Shown: piece by piece, positions 1 to 9,555 of the stretch
Position numbering within the stretch: position 1 is the first letter of the stretch
How the letters are laid out: each line of letters begins with the position of its first letter
The notes under the pieces: model-generated
Database searches by the model: none
Told to the model about the DNA's origin: nothing
What the model saw: only the letters and a program-made list of their open reading frames with translations
NCBI RefSeq assembly: GCF_900176135.1
Contig: NZ_FWWW01000052.1
Coordinates: 96,661 to 160,660, forward strand
Reading direction: 5' to 3'
Length of the DNA: 64,000 nucleotides
Source: Hymenobacter roseosalivarius DSM 11622
GTDB taxonomy: Bacteria > Bacteroidota > Bacteroidia > Cytophagales > Hymenobacteraceae
Program-made: the position numbers and the translations under genes

Positions 1-1686
1 TTCCTGCTATTGCTTCTCGGCTCCTTGCTGGACGTCTTTGGGCTGGCTTCGCTGGTGCCGGTTATTATGGCGGCGTCCAAGCCCGGCTCTGTCTTTGAAA
101 ACAGGTATTCTGTGGCCCTGTATCATCTTTTAGGCTTTAGCTCAGAGAAAGCGTTTCTTATATTCCTGATTCTGGCGCTGCTTGGCTTCTTTCTCCTTAA
201 GAATGCTTTTGTTACGCTAATCAACTATCAGCAGGTGCGGTTTACGGCCCGCCTGGCTTTGAATATTGTCAGAAGCCAACTCAATAAGCATAATAATCTG
301 CCCTTCTGGCAATTCAATAAACTAGGGTCTGCGCACCTGATTCATACTACCATTGGAATACCAGGTTCTTTTGTCAACTCCATCATCCGGCAGCTCTTTA
401 CACTGTTTTCAGAGGGCCTGATCGTTGTTGTTATCGTATTAGGCATCTTGGTGTATCAACCCGTGCTGTTTTTCATCCTGGCGCTGGTGCTGGTGCCTAC
501 GACGCTGCTGACCTACCGCTTTTTGCAGAAGCGGTCTATGAAAATCGGCGCACGATTAGATAGTTTGAAGCCCTTATCATATGCCCTGCTGGGTGATATA
601 TTTGCCGGGTTTATAGAACTCAAGCTCGCAAACAGACAAGAGCAGTTCAAAAAACGAGTTCTGGAAAATCAGGAGGAGCATCAGGGTCTCGAGGCAGTCT
701 TGTACCTGTTCTCCTTGCTGCCCCTGAAAGTAATAGAAATGGCCGCTATTCTGGCCGTGGTCACTATTTACCTTTACTCGCTGCTGTTTGCGGGAAGCGC
801 CCAAAACCTGGTGATGATCATCGGGCTGTTTGCCGCCGCTGCGTATCGACTGATGCCTTCAGTAAACCGACTTATCACGGCCCTGGTCGCGATGAAGCAG
901 CACCGCTTTACGTTCGAACATTTAAATAACCTTCGGGAATATGCCAGCTGGCAGCTGCCGGCTCAGGTTCCGCTACGCTTCTCGCACAGTATTACGTTCG
1001 AGAACCTTTCTTTTAGCTTTCCGGAATCCGAAAAGCCGGTTCTGCATAACATTAATCTGACCGTGCGCAAAGGCGAGAAAATCGGCTTGATCGGGGCCTC
1101 CGGCTCCGGAAAAACTACGCTTATCAATATATTATTACGCTTCTACATAGAGCAAAAAGGCCGGGTGCTGGTTGACAGGCAGCCATTGACCGACGAGAAC
1201 CTGCTGGAGTGGTATAAGCTGGTGGGTTACGTAAAGCAGGACACGTTTCTGATGGAAACTTCAATTAAGGCCAATATTACCTTAAATGATGAAAGCGTTG
1301 ACGAAGATCGGCTGAACTATGCTATTGACCAGGCTTCGCTACGGGATTTTATTGACTCCTTGCCGGAAGGCATCAATACCCTGATCGGTGAGCGAGGCTC
1401 ACGTCTGTCCGGTGGACAGCGCCAGCGCATTGGTATTGCCCGTGCGATGTATAAGAGAACGGAAGTATTATTAATGGATGAAGCTACGAGTGCACTGGAC
1501 AACCAGACGGAGCGGGAAGTAAACGAGGCTATTGCAAAGCTGGCGCACACCGACATTACTATCTTTATCATCGCACACCGCATCACAACTCTGCGTGACT
1601 GTGACCGCATCTACGAGTTGAAGGATGGGAAGCTCTATGCTGAGTACCAGTATGAAGATCTGATAGATAAAAGTCTGATACAATAA
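1..1686 (+). CDS. ABC transporter, fused permease/ATPase (MsbA-like), 5' partial
   Basis: This is a half-transporter of the ABCB/MsbA exporter type, expected in the inner membrane as a homodimer that moves a lipid-linked or glycan substrate using ATP. The reading frame is open from base 1, so the true start lies before the window. The first ~300 residues are hydrophobic with several membrane helices. The C-terminal ATPase shows a Walker A (GASGSGKTT, nt ~1093), the signature LSGGQRQR (nt ~1405), a Walker B with LLMDEATSALD (nt ~1470) and the H-loop IIAHR (nt ~1567). The gene is followed 42 bp later by a GT2 gene and opens a glycosyltransferase cluster, so export of a glycan precursor is the likely role. 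The substrate cannot be read from sequence. Confidence 0.9.
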   Translation, partial: FLLLLLGSLLDVFGLASLVPVIMAASKPGSVFENRYSVALYHLLGFSSEKAFLIFLILALLGFFLLKNAFVTLINYQQVRFTARLALNIVRSQLNKHNNLPFWQFNKLGSAHLIHTTIGIPGSFVNSIIRQLFTLFSEGLIVVVIVLGILVYQPVLFFILALVLVPTTLLTYRFLQKRSMKIGARLDSLKPLSYALLGDIFAGFIELKLANRQEQFKKRVLENQEEHQGLEAVLYLFSLLPLKVIEMAAILAVVTIYLYSLLFAGSAQNLVMIIGLFAAAAYRLMPSVNRLITALVAMKQHRFTFEHLNNLREYASWQLPAQVPLRFSHSITFENLSFSFPESEKPVLHNINLTVRKGEKIGLIGASGSGKTTLINILLRFYIEQKGRVLVDRQPLTDENLLEWYKLVGYVKQDTFLMETSIKANITLNDESVDEDRLNYAIDQASLRDFIDSLPEGINTLIGERGSRLSGGQRQRIGIARAMYKRTEVLLMDEATSALDNQTEREVNEAIAKLAHTDITIFIIAHRITTLRDCDRIYELKDGKLYAEYQYEDLIDKSLIQ

Positions 1687-1728
1687 CTAATTCTGCAACA
1701 GCGTTTCCCTCTGCTCTATTCCGTTGTC

Positions 1729-2640
1729 ATGACCGTTTCTATTATTGTCCCAACCTACAATGGAGCACACAAAATTCTTGCTGCACTCCAAGCATTAGAG
1801 CAGCAGACATATCCCATTACCGAGGTGATAGTGGTAGTAGATGGGTCCACTGATCAAACTCTTGAGCTACTCAAGAATAATACAACTACCATCCGCAGCT
1901 TGCAGATAGTAAAGCAACAGAATCAGGGCCGCGCCGCCACGCGCAACCGCGGGGCCCAGGAGGCTACCTCCGACCTGCTGGTTTTCTGTGATGATGATAT
2001 GCGCCTGCTACCTGGTTGCATTGCCGCTCATGTAAAGCACCACCAGAAGGAGCTTGATACTATTGGGGTCGGAACCCAAGTGGAAGACTTGGCTAAGGTG
2101 ACTACTGACTTCTTGCATTACAAAGCGTTAATGAGCAGAAGCTGGATGACAAAGTATAGCGGGGCAGACACGGTTCTGATGCCGGCTACCGAGCCATTCA
2201 TCACTGCTGCTAACTTCTCAATAAGCAAAAAAAAATTCGTAGCACTAGAAGGCTTTGAGCGTGGCCTTCGGGATGCAGAAGATTTTGACCTGGCCATGCG
2301 GGCCGCTGAAGCCCTAGTGCCCATCTACTTTCTTAACAAGGCTGAAGCATGGCACGATGACTTGGTCAATTGTGCCTCTTACATAAACCGGCTTAGAGAA
2401 TACCAGCAGGCCCAGCAGAAATTGGCTCAGCTTAGGCCCAGCCTTTATGCTAAATACGGACGTTTCGGGACACAGCCACAAAATAAGCTAAAGATGAAAA
2501 CGTTTTCGATGTTTGCCAACCGAAGTTTAGTAAAGCTAATAGATAGGGGTTCGCTAACGAATCTGCTACCCCAAGCTCTCCGGTATAAGGTATATGACAT
2601 CGTAATTACGGCTCTGGGAGTCTATTTTCCTGAGCGATGA
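1729..2640 (+). CDS. Glycosyltransferase family 2
   Basis: A 303-residue GT-A fold glycosyltransferase that would transfer a sugar from a nucleotide donor onto a growing surface glycan. The N-terminus has the GT2 opening SIIVPTYNG, then VVVDGSTDQT and the metal-binding FCDDDMR (about residues 85-91), and later GFERGLRDAEDFDLAMR, the typical ED acceptor-site region. No membrane helix is evident, so it is probably cytosolic or peripheral. It starts at an ATG 42 bp after the ABC exporter and is probably co-transcribed with it. Donor and acceptor sugars are unknown. Confidence 0.9.
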   Translation: MTVSIIVPTYNGAHKILAALQALEQQTYPITEVIVVVDGSTDQTLELLKNNTTTIRSLQIVKQQNQGRAATRNRGAQEATSDLLVFCDDDMRLLPGCIAAHVKHHQKELDTIGVGTQVEDLAKVTTDFLHYKALMSRSWMTKYSGADTVLMPATEPFITAANFSISKKKFVALEGFERGLRDAEDFDLAMRAAEALVPIYFLNKAEAWHDDLVNCASYINRLREYQQAQQKLAQLRPSLYAKYGRFGTQPQNKLKMKTFSMFANRSLVKLIDRGSLTNLLPQALRYKVYDIVITALGVYFPER

Positions 2641-2986
2641 GTTATATCTTGCTCGATTTCTCCAGTCTAATCAGTATTAAGAAGAAAGTACCGCTGGCTG
2701 TTTGAGTGTTTTATTAGGCATTATTCATTGCCCTACGCATTTTAAGCCACTAATTCATTGAGTTCCACGTCTGGTATTGGTAAACAGCCGCGCAATCAGC
2801 TGCTAGGATCTGACATTATCTCAGGCCCTTACTCTTCGGAATAGCTTTATATCTGTCGATACCTCTCTTTCAATTAAAATTGTAGGAGATCTATGCAAGT
2901 ATCCGGTGCTGTGCTTTGTACGTAAATATTCGAATTTTTGACCCAAATCTGGTTGCAGACCAGATCTATATGCACCGCGAATTACT
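2641..2986. other. 346-bp gene-free stretch between GT genes
   Basis: No convincing reading frame, RNA gene or repeat was seen. Base composition shifts here from the mixed-GC GT2 gene to the AT-rich block that follows, so it may mark a junction of acquired DNA. A promoter for the next gene may lie here, but no clear TTG/TAnnTTTG pair was found. Confidence 0.4.
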
Positions 2987-3972
2987 ATGAACCTGTTAGT
3001 CATCCAGTCATTTGGCCGAGAAAGTGAATATAGGAGAGCCTTATTTTCTGTTTTGAGCTTCATAACATTTTATAGAGGTGATCTTGCACTCTTTGAAATT
3101 GTAGTATTCACAGACAGACCTAAATACTTCGAGCCATATTTAAAAGGAGTAAGGGTTCAATATATATGTCTTACTCAAAATAAAATCGCTTCTATGCGTG
3201 GTCATATTGATTTCGTCCATAGAATGAAGATTGCAGCTATCGAGGAAGCATTTGGCTTGTATGCAGAGGCAAACATTCTATATGTTGATTCTGACACTTT
3301 TTTTTAAAGGATGCTACACCTTTAATTGAAGCAGTGAGCAAAGGATCCATATTCATGCATTTATTTGAGTACAACTTTGAGCATGACACGAGTATTAAAA
3401 TGCCTACTTATACTAAATTTTTAAGTTTAATAAAGCAAGGGAAGTTCACTACAAGCAAGGGCCTTATTAAAGTAACTTCCAAAGATGAATCGTGGAATGC
3501 TGGGGTTATGGCCTTGCCAGCGTATGTAGTCAACCTATTACCTGATGTGTACGCCTTAACAGAACAGTTTTATCCAGCAACCCTCCATAAAACATGTGAG
3601 CAATACGCATTCTCATTAGTATTGAAGAATGCCTCAGAACTGCATCCCTGCGATTCATACGTATATCATTATTGGGAGCATGGGCAAAAAATTACGGCTG
3701 ACTCGTTATTCAATAAGTTATTTACTTCTTCATTTAAGCAACTATCTTTGGTCGAGAAGGAAGCGAAAGTCTGCGTTTTGGCCAAGCAACTACCTGGGCT
3801 TTTAGAAGGACACATTTTGTTGTTACGAGATAGAGCGCTCCAAGCCTTCTCTCATGATCAATTCTCGGAGGGATATAGATATGCTTGGAAAGTATTGAAG
3901 AAGGAGCCTTTTAATGTTCAGTTCGTAAGAGATCTCTTATATCATGCGAAGCGTCATTTAAAAATTAGATAA
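2987..3972 (+). pseudogene. Glycosyltransferase-like gene interrupted by a -1 frameshift at an 8-T run
   Basis: Two adjacent frames form one protein. The first (2987-3307) ends just after a DxD-like element, YVDSDTFF, at a run of eight T (3298-3305). The second frame continues with LKDATPLIEAVSKG without its own proper start. Slipping back one base, or one extra T, joins them into a roughly 328-residue protein of a nucleotide-diphospho-sugar transferase type, with SWNAGVMALP downstream as a possible acceptor-site motif. The next gene starts 1 bp after the stop. Base composition is clearly more AT-rich than the core genes. It could be a true pseudogene, a sequencing error in the homopolymer, or a product restored by slippage at T TTT TTT. 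The sugar is unknown. Confidence 0.65.
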
Positions 3973-3973
3973 A

Positions 3974-4867
3974 ATGAAGCAACAAATAAAAGTAGGAATT
4001 TGCGTTGCTTACGATTGGTATTTTTTAGCCCAATCGATTCCTTTGATTTATGACTCGGCAGATATCATCTGCTTAGCTATAGATAAGGATCGTATTAGTT
4101 GGGCCGGCAATCCTTTTTCATTCGACGAATCTGGTTTCCGGGATTTGATCAAACGTCTAGATCCAAACAAGAAGATTAATATTTATGAAGATGATTTCCA
4201 CCTTTCTCACCTTTCTGCTATAGATAATGATACGCGGCAGAGAAACCTTCTGGCCCAATATATGGGTCCTGGTGGCTGGCATATTCAATTAGACTCTGAT
4301 GAATATTTCTTGGGGTTTAATAAATTTGCTAGTTGGCTTAAAAAACAATATTTCAATCGGTCGGTGAACATCCGCTGTCAGTATATTATGTTGTTTAAGC
4401 AATTAGATTCAGGTTTTCTGGTAATTAACAATAATGATTATTTTAAACTTGATGGTAATCCAGTCGCTACAAATGATCCAGCTTATGAGTATGCTCGTGT
4501 TAATAGATGGTTTAATATTTATGCGCCTTTTTATATCTTACACCAGTCTTGGGCCCGACCGGAGCGAGAGATAACGGAGAAAGTATACAACTGGGGTCAT
4601 ACCGATGATTTTGACAAAGAGCAATATTTAAGATTCTGGCTCAATTTAAATAAAAATAATTATCATTGTGCCAAAAATTTTAATCCATTACACCCTATCA
4701 AATGGCCTTATTTAGAATACGTACCTGCAAAAAACGTTTTGGAACTAATGAATTATTATAACGATAATCCTCCTTTCATGCCTAGCAAATTTAGGTTTGG
4801 GATTCAAAATTCTATCTGGGCATCTAGAATGCGTAAGGTGGTAGCAATGATTGTGCAACGATCATAA
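3974..4867 (+). CDS. Glycosyltransferase-like protein with DSD motif
   Basis: A 297-residue soluble protein. The motif QLDSDEYFLGF near residue 106 resembles the metal-binding DxD of GT-A glycosyltransferases (GT2/GT92-like), and the N-terminus KVGICVAYDWYFLAQSIPLIY fits a Rossmann-like start. It lies 1 bp after the stop of the frameshifted GT gene and 44 bp before the next gene's ATG, so it is probably one operon with them. AT-rich codon use matches its neighbours rather than the core genes, suggesting joint acquisition. I do not recognise the exact family; glycan assembly is inferred from the motif and context. Confidence 0.65.
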   Translation: MKQQIKVGICVAYDWYFLAQSIPLIYDSADIICLAIDKDRISWAGNPFSFDESGFRDLIKRLDPNKKINIYEDDFHLSHLSAIDNDTRQRNLLAQYMGPGGWHIQLDSDEYFLGFNKFASWLKKQYFNRSVNIRCQYIMLFKQLDSGFLVINNNDYFKLDGNPVATNDPAYEYARVNRWFNIYAPFYILHQSWARPEREITEKVYNWGHTDDFDKEQYLRFWLNLNKNNYHCAKNFNPLHPIKWPYLEYVPAKNVLELMNYYNDNPPFMPSKFRFGIQNSIWASRMRKVVAMIVQRS

Positions 4868-4911
4868 AGCGCGGCCGTAATTTTTGTTTGTTTTTGCTGA
4901 AAAAATTAGCC

Positions 4912-6078
4912 ATGAATATAGTAAGGCTTTTCTATAAATTAAATATATACAAAAAAATGTATAATACTTGGCGTTATACAATTGCGTCATCAATTGATAA
5001 GCCAGTACCCTGTGAAAATAAGAAAAATATTATTTTCGAACTTCGAAGCAGAAGGGATGAAAGAATTGCTATTATTCTTTTCTATTTTTTTGATCAATGT
5101 TTTGCAAATTCTTATTTAATTAAAAATAATTTGCACCTTTCCTCTTTTCTGAATTTTAAAAGTGATTTAGTAAAGATTAAATCTGTTTTTATTGTCAAGA
5201 AGCCAGTAATGCGCATCGATCTGGTATTATGTGATACGGGAAAAATTGCTCACGAATACATGGTTAAATATCCAAACATACCAGTATTGTACTATGATGT
5301 CTGTTGCTTTAAGCGTACAATCTCTGGAGTCAGGTTGAAGCAGGACTTCATTGTGATGCCTTATGCTATGCACCCTACTATTTATAAGCTAAACCAAATA
5401 TCAAAAATTTCATATCTGCGGAAAAGCGATAGATTGTTCAGGATATTTTTTTCTGGCAATAGTATTATGCCTTTATACGATAATTATAATTTGAAATCGT
5501 TGTTTGAAATACTAAGTCGCGCACAGATTATATCTAGTCTGCAACAAGAGCTAGACGCTTCTTCTTTAGTGCCATTTGATAAATGTATGTGCCTTACTAA
5601 ATCTGGGTACATAAATAAATTGGTTTTGCACGTTTGGACTGAGCAAACCAGGCTTGCGCAATCAGAACTCATTAAGTACGATGAGTGGCTTGATACATTA
5701 GCAAAAGCTGACTTTTTTTTACATTGTCCGGGAATTGCGGTGCCGCAATGCCATAATCAGATCGAATCTATGGCAGTAGGTTGTATTCCTATTACTGAGT
5801 TCCCACATATGTTCGAACCCGCCTTAGAGAATGGGATTAATTGTATATCCTATAAGGGTGAAAGCGGTTTGCTCACTGCCATACAAATGGTTTTATCGAT
5901 GCCTACAAAAGAAATAACTAACCTTAGAAATAATGTTATTAATTATTACGATAGTTGGCTCTCACCCCAAGCTTTTGTAAGCAGGCTTGAGGCCAAGATA
6001 CAATACAGTAATTCCGATAGGCAGAAATTCTATATTATAAGTGATTACTCGGTAGAGTATTTGCTACGAGAAATTTAG
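4912..6078 (+). CDS. Exostosin-like putative glycosyltransferase
   Basis: A protein of about 388 residues from the ATG at 4912; an in-frame TTG at 4888 is possible but less likely. The C-terminal half contains DFFLHCPGIAVPQCHNQ followed by ESMAVGCIPITE, which resembles the donor-binding region of exostosin/GT47-like and GT-B enzymes, where a glycine-proline loop and an E-(S)-(M/L)-A-x-G-C-(I/V)-P signature bind the nucleotide sugar. No signal peptide is evident. It is the last gene of the AT-rich block before the IS630-type remnant, which begins 61 bp downstream. Specificity is unknown. Confidence 0.6.
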   Translation: MNIVRLFYKLNIYKKMYNTWRYTIASSIDKPVPCENKKNIIFELRSRRDERIAIILFYFFDQCFANSYLIKNNLHLSSFLNFKSDLVKIKSVFIVKKPVMRIDLVLCDTGKIAHEYMVKYPNIPVLYYDVCCFKRTISGVRLKQDFIVMPYAMHPTIYKLNQISKISYLRKSDRLFRIFFSGNSIMPLYDNYNLKSLFEILSRAQIISSLQQELDASSLVPFDKCMCLTKSGYINKLVLHVWTEQTRLAQSELIKYDEWLDTLAKADFFLHCPGIAVPQCHNQIESMAVGCIPITEFPHMFEPALENGINCISYKGESGLLTAIQMVLSMPTKEITNLRNNVINYYDSWLSPQAFVSRLEAKIQYSNSDRQKFYIISDYSVEYLLREI

Positions 6079-6138
6079 TTGTTTTTTATGCAAAAGGAGG
6101 CATCTCCTAGTTGGACATGAGAAGATGCTAGATTGCCT

Positions 6139-6930
6139 TATAGTGGTTTCATAGGCAGTGTACACTTTTTAGCGGCGGGCTCGTAACTACGAAGATGCGT
6201 GCTCACTCCCTTAATTTACGCGAAAAAATCGCCGCTGCTTACCGACAGCTGGTGCGGCGGCAGTACGTAGTAAAGGTTCAGATCGGGGTGAACCTATCGT
6301 GTGTGACCAAGTTGCTGCGCCCGCTAGCGGCACGGTGGCGGCCAAGCCGCCGGGGCGGGCCGCCACCGTGCCAGCACGTCGATCAGGTGGCGACGCGCCG
6401 GGACGTGCATCGGTTTTATTTCCTAGACGGGACGGGGCTGTGCCTGGATTACACCCGTCGCTACGCCGGCGCCTGCGGCAGCCGGCGGGTAGGCCAAGGC
6501 GCACCGCTGCGGCGGGGGCGGGGCACTGGGCGTGAATGGGCTGCGCGGCGTACAGGTGCTGGACGCTAACCCAGCGCAGCTTCGCCTTCTACATCGCCCG
6601 CGTGCTGGTAGCCCCGTAGTTGCGCCGCGGCGACGTGTTAGTCTCGGACAACCTGGTTGTGTATAAATAAGTGGTTTGGCGCAGCAATTGGTTAAGCGCG
6701 GCGTGCAGATACCACTTTTACCGCCATACTCGCCTGATTTCTCGCCCATTGAACAAGCATGGAGCAAGCAAGCTCAAAGCCAAGCTGCGCCAGACGCAGG
6801 TCCGCACGCGCGAAGCCTTGGAAGAGGCTATCCAAGCAGCCATCAATTGGATGACCGACGACGATGCCAACGCGTGGTTCAACTACTGTTGCTATCGCGT
6901 AGCATGTACAAGAGTCATAAAACTGCTATA
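6139..6930 (+). mobile_element. IS630-type element, internally deleted, with TA-flanked imperfect inverted repeats
   Basis: The left end at 6139 begins TATAGTGGTTTCAT and runs into GTGTACAC by 6165. The right end (6905-6930) read backwards begins TATAGCAGTTTTAT and reaches TGTACA, giving imperfect ~27-bp inverted repeats that end in TA, as expected for IS630/Tc1-mariner insertion at TA. The element is 792 bp, shorter than the roughly 1.1 kb usual for the family, because part of the transposase is missing. GC content is far above the flanking glycosyltransferase genes. Confidence 0.75.
6195..6930 (+). pseudogene. IS630 family transposase, broken
   Basis: The start MRAHSLNLREKIAAAY is the usual IS630 N-terminal helix-turn-helix opening. 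Later pieces are FYFLDGTGLCLDYTRRY (first catalytic Asp region), SDNLVVYK (equivalent of DNLxxHK) followed directly by a stop, and LLPPYSPDFSPIEQAWSK (catalytic Glu region). These lie in different frames, and the stretch between the DNA-binding and catalytic parts is shortened, so the gene has at least one deletion, frameshifts and a stop. It cannot make an active transposase. Confidence 0.85.
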
Positions 6931-7011
6931 AAGAGGTAAAACACGAATTACCCTTGAGCTAGTTTAAACGACGGGATAGTTAAATACAAAAATTATTTGA
7001 TAATTATCATC

Positions 7012-7932
7012 CTATGATCTAATGCTATTCCAAATGCGAGCGAATAGCCTTATTTCTAAGACGTTTCTTTTAGAAATATTTATCAATTGATTTATATATC
7101 CTTTGAAATAATATTTCCTGAGTAAAGATAAGTTTCGGTCGTATTGATGAACTATATTAACAGGTTGTCCAGATTTGTTAATTATAGATCCATTGTGAAA
7201 TAATACTTTATTGAAGTTTTTGAAGTATGAGAGAGTCGTTATCGGACCTTCATCATCATTTATCAAATTGAGCGAATCGAGTTTGTTATTATATATGAGA
7301 TAGTTATGAATGCCTTGATCAAGCCCGCCTACATTTTTTAATTTTATGATATGATTTATCATTTTTTCTAGATAGTCTATTATCGATACATAATCCCCAA
7401 TTGTTACCCCAGAGCAGCATATAGTATTGTGCCCTATTTTAGACAATTCCTCTGGCCCAAAGCCGTGCTGTATCCAAAAAGAGTTGTGCTTTTCATCTTT
7501 TATCTTAGTGTCGGCATCCTCTAAGAAACAATATAGCCCAGGCTTATAATTATAATCAAATGGATTTTTCTGAAAAATGACATCTCGGATATCGGAGAAC
7601 ATTATACGATCTATTTGCTCACTGCCAGCGTTCTTCAGATAAAGGTAGTACAATATATAGCGCAAGCTATTGGGCGATAATACTTCTTTGCTCTGGTCTA
7701 CGATGTTGCTAGGGATTTCTGGATTATTTGGTAAATAAGGATAGTTATCAGAATAATGAATCAACGTAATGCCGCGCCTTTCTAGGCTGTTTAAAGCTTC
7801 CTTCGTAATATTTGAAACAAATAATATAAACTTGCCTGTGTAGCCACTACTGTATAGGGTATCGATAAAAGGCTTAAGCTGACTATAGGAATAACCACTT
7901 GCCAAAGACATAATAATGTTCTGCTTCTTCAT
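7012..7932 (-). CDS. Putative glycosyltransferase, GT-A-like, inverted relative to the cluster
   Basis: A 306-residue protein with the N-terminal pattern IIMSLASGYSYSQLKPFIDTL, a DIRDVIFQKNPF segment near residue 113 (D-x-x-D in place of DxD, followed by the N-P-F common in sugar transferases that act on surface glycans) and GGLDQGIHNYL near residue 210. These features fit a nucleotide-sugar transferase-like fold. It is AT-rich like the genes at 2,990-6,080 but lies on the opposite strand, between an IS630 remnant and a MITE, so it may have been moved or inverted by IS activity. Substrate unknown. Confidence 0.65.
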   Translation of the reverse strand: MKKQNIIMSLASGYSYSQLKPFIDTLYSSGYTGKFILFVSNITKEALNSLERRGITLIHYSDNYPYLPNNPEIPSNIVDQSKEVLSPNSLRYILYYLYLKNAGSEQIDRIMFSDIRDVIFQKNPFDYNYKPGLYCFLEDADTKIKDEKHNSFWIQHGFGPEELSKIGHNTICCSGVTIGDYVSIIDYLEKMINHIIKLKNVGGLDQGIHNYLIYNNKLDSLNLINDDEGPITTLSYFKNFNKVLFHNGSIINKSGQPVNIVHQYDRNLSLLRKYYFKGYINQLINISKRNVLEIRLFARIWNSIRS

Positions 7933-8215
7933 TGTCGGTGGAAAAATGCCTGATTGAGTTTCCGTGCTGCGCGATAGACAGTTATTTTGAACTATTCTAT
8001 TAAAAAGGCCGAATACTCTGTGTTATAGATATCTAGTACGAAGGTAGTATAAACACACCAATACCCAGATTGAGGCTGAGTATTTAGATTTAAATATAAT
8101 TGCAGTCGTAGCGTGATACTAGACGATTACATTACTTTGTTTAAGGCGACCAATACAGTAACCATTCTCTTTTAGTCGGAAACCATGCGGCTAATATTCA
8201 GCCGATTACAGCATA
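7933..8215. other. Non-coding flank with no recognised content
   Basis: About 280 bp upstream of the reverse-strand GT gene and before the MITE. No gene, RNA or repeat was recognised; the promoter of the GT gene must lie here if it is expressed. Confidence 0.4.
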
Positions 8216-8319
8216 TATAGCGCTTTCGTATCTAGCTTACCTGTTTTAAGGTAGTTATGCATTGATAATCAGCTATTTGAAATGAATAAAAAGTGTACAT
8301 CGTTCACGAAACCGCTATA
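8216..8319. mobile_element. IS630-related MITE, copy 1 (104 bp)
   Basis: A short non-coding element whose ends are imperfect inverted repeats: left TATAGCGCTTTCGTATC (from 8216), right read backwards TATAGCGGTTTCGTGAACGA (from 8319). The right end resembles the end of the IS630-type element at 6139 and of a second MITE at 16,782. TA at both termini matches IS630 insertion. It has no coding capacity and probably depended on an IS630 transposase. Confidence 0.65.
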
Positions 8320-8334
8320 GCGGTTTAACTTATT

Positions 8335-9453
8335 ACTGATGTTACGCACGAAGTAGGGCGAGTTGCTGGTACATGGCTTTTAGCTCCACGGCGTAGAGTT
8401 GAGCTTTGAGGCGAAAATGCCCCAGGCCACACTTTACTTTCAGGACTTCGAGTTTGGTGTAGGCCAGCACGGCAGCCAGGAAATGGTTAGCCTGCGTGGC
8501 CAGGGTTTTGGTGGGCGACTTGCCCATGGACGCGTTCTGTTTGAGCGACTTATGATACTCTTCCACTTTCCACCGTCTCTGGTAGATCATGGTCAATTGC
8601 GCCTGATTCAGGTCGGTGTCGCTGCTGACCAGATACAACACGCCCTGGCTGCCGTCCTGGTTTGTCAAGACTTGCCTGGTCACGAGTACCGCTTCTTTCA
8701 CGGCTCGCAAATAGACCCGCAGGGGGTGGGTGTCGGGAAACGTCAGCGACTGCACGGCGTGAAACTGGCCTTGCGCCCGCCCGGCTTCGCTCAAGGCGAC
8801 AGTGCGGCTGCTTTCCAGGGCAAAGACGAAGTGGTGGCCTAAGGCCCGCACCAGGGTCATGTTCTCGGCCGAGGCGTACCAGCTGTCGGCCAGCAAGTAG
8901 CGGTAGGCCACCTGCTGCTGGACCACGCGCAACAGGTGCTGGAGGTACTCGTTTTTAGTAAAGGGGCTTTGGTACTTGGTTTGCTGCGTTTTCGGGTCCC
9001 ACACGGCCACGGTTTTGCGCACCAGCTCGACGGCCAGGGGCAGGGCCAGCCCCCCGGCCTGGTAAAGCAGGCTGACGACATTCAGGCCCTTCCCGTAGCG
9101 CTACTGGCCGTGGTCCCAGTGGGTGCCAATCACCTCGTTGGCATCGGTGTGGGCCTTTTCCAGGATGAAATCATCCACGATGAGCACGGCAAACTCTTCC
9201 GCCAGCCGCTGGGCTTCGGCTTGGCGAATCAGCGGCTTGGCCTGCCGCCAAATGTCCGCCGAACCCCACGCGGCGCTGCTCAGCCAGCGCGGGATGTGGT
9301 CGTGGCTCAGGGTCCCGTCCAGCAGGCGCGACAAGCCCGTGGCCGTCGTCGGGCCCGTCGAACTCAGCAAATAATGCGTGTACAGGTCCAGCGTGCAAGT
9401 TTCCATACCCATCCTAAACGAGCAGAACCATCCTTCGACTGCGTAACATCAGT
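8335..9453 (-). mobile_element. IS4/IS701-like insertion sequence with 14-bp inverted repeats
   Basis: Perfect 14-bp terminal repeats, ACTGATGTTACGCA at 8335-8348 and its reverse complement at 9440-9453, bound a 1.1-kb element containing one reverse-strand transposase. No convincing direct target repeat was found next to the ends, so later rearrangement at a flank is possible. Confidence 0.8.
8342..9412 (-). pseudogene. IS4/IS701-like DDE transposase with one in-frame amber codon
   Basis: Reading from 9412 down, the N-terminal part contains IVDDFILEKAHTDANEVIG (first catalytic Asp) and runs to WDHGQ followed by a TAG at 9101-9103. The same frame then continues RYGKGLNVVSLLYQ and on through LLADSWYAS (second Asp) to YQRRWKVEEYHKSLKQ, the Y-x2-R-x3-E-x6-K signature of IS4-type enzymes. 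Apart from the single stop the gene appears complete at about 356 residues, so decay is recent. Active protein would need suppression of the amber codon. Confidence 0.85.
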
Positions 9454-9555
9454 GAATCATGTACTATTTACCCATGAGGGTTCAACTGCTCATTGTAGCG
9501 GGCTGTTCCTGCGACTGAGAATGGGCAATAATATGATATTCCAGTCAAAGTCAGC

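Noticed and set aside
6211..6767. Reverse-strand open frames in the IS630-type element
   Set aside because: They are shadow frames of GC-rich DNA, with the transposase motifs clearly on the forward strand.
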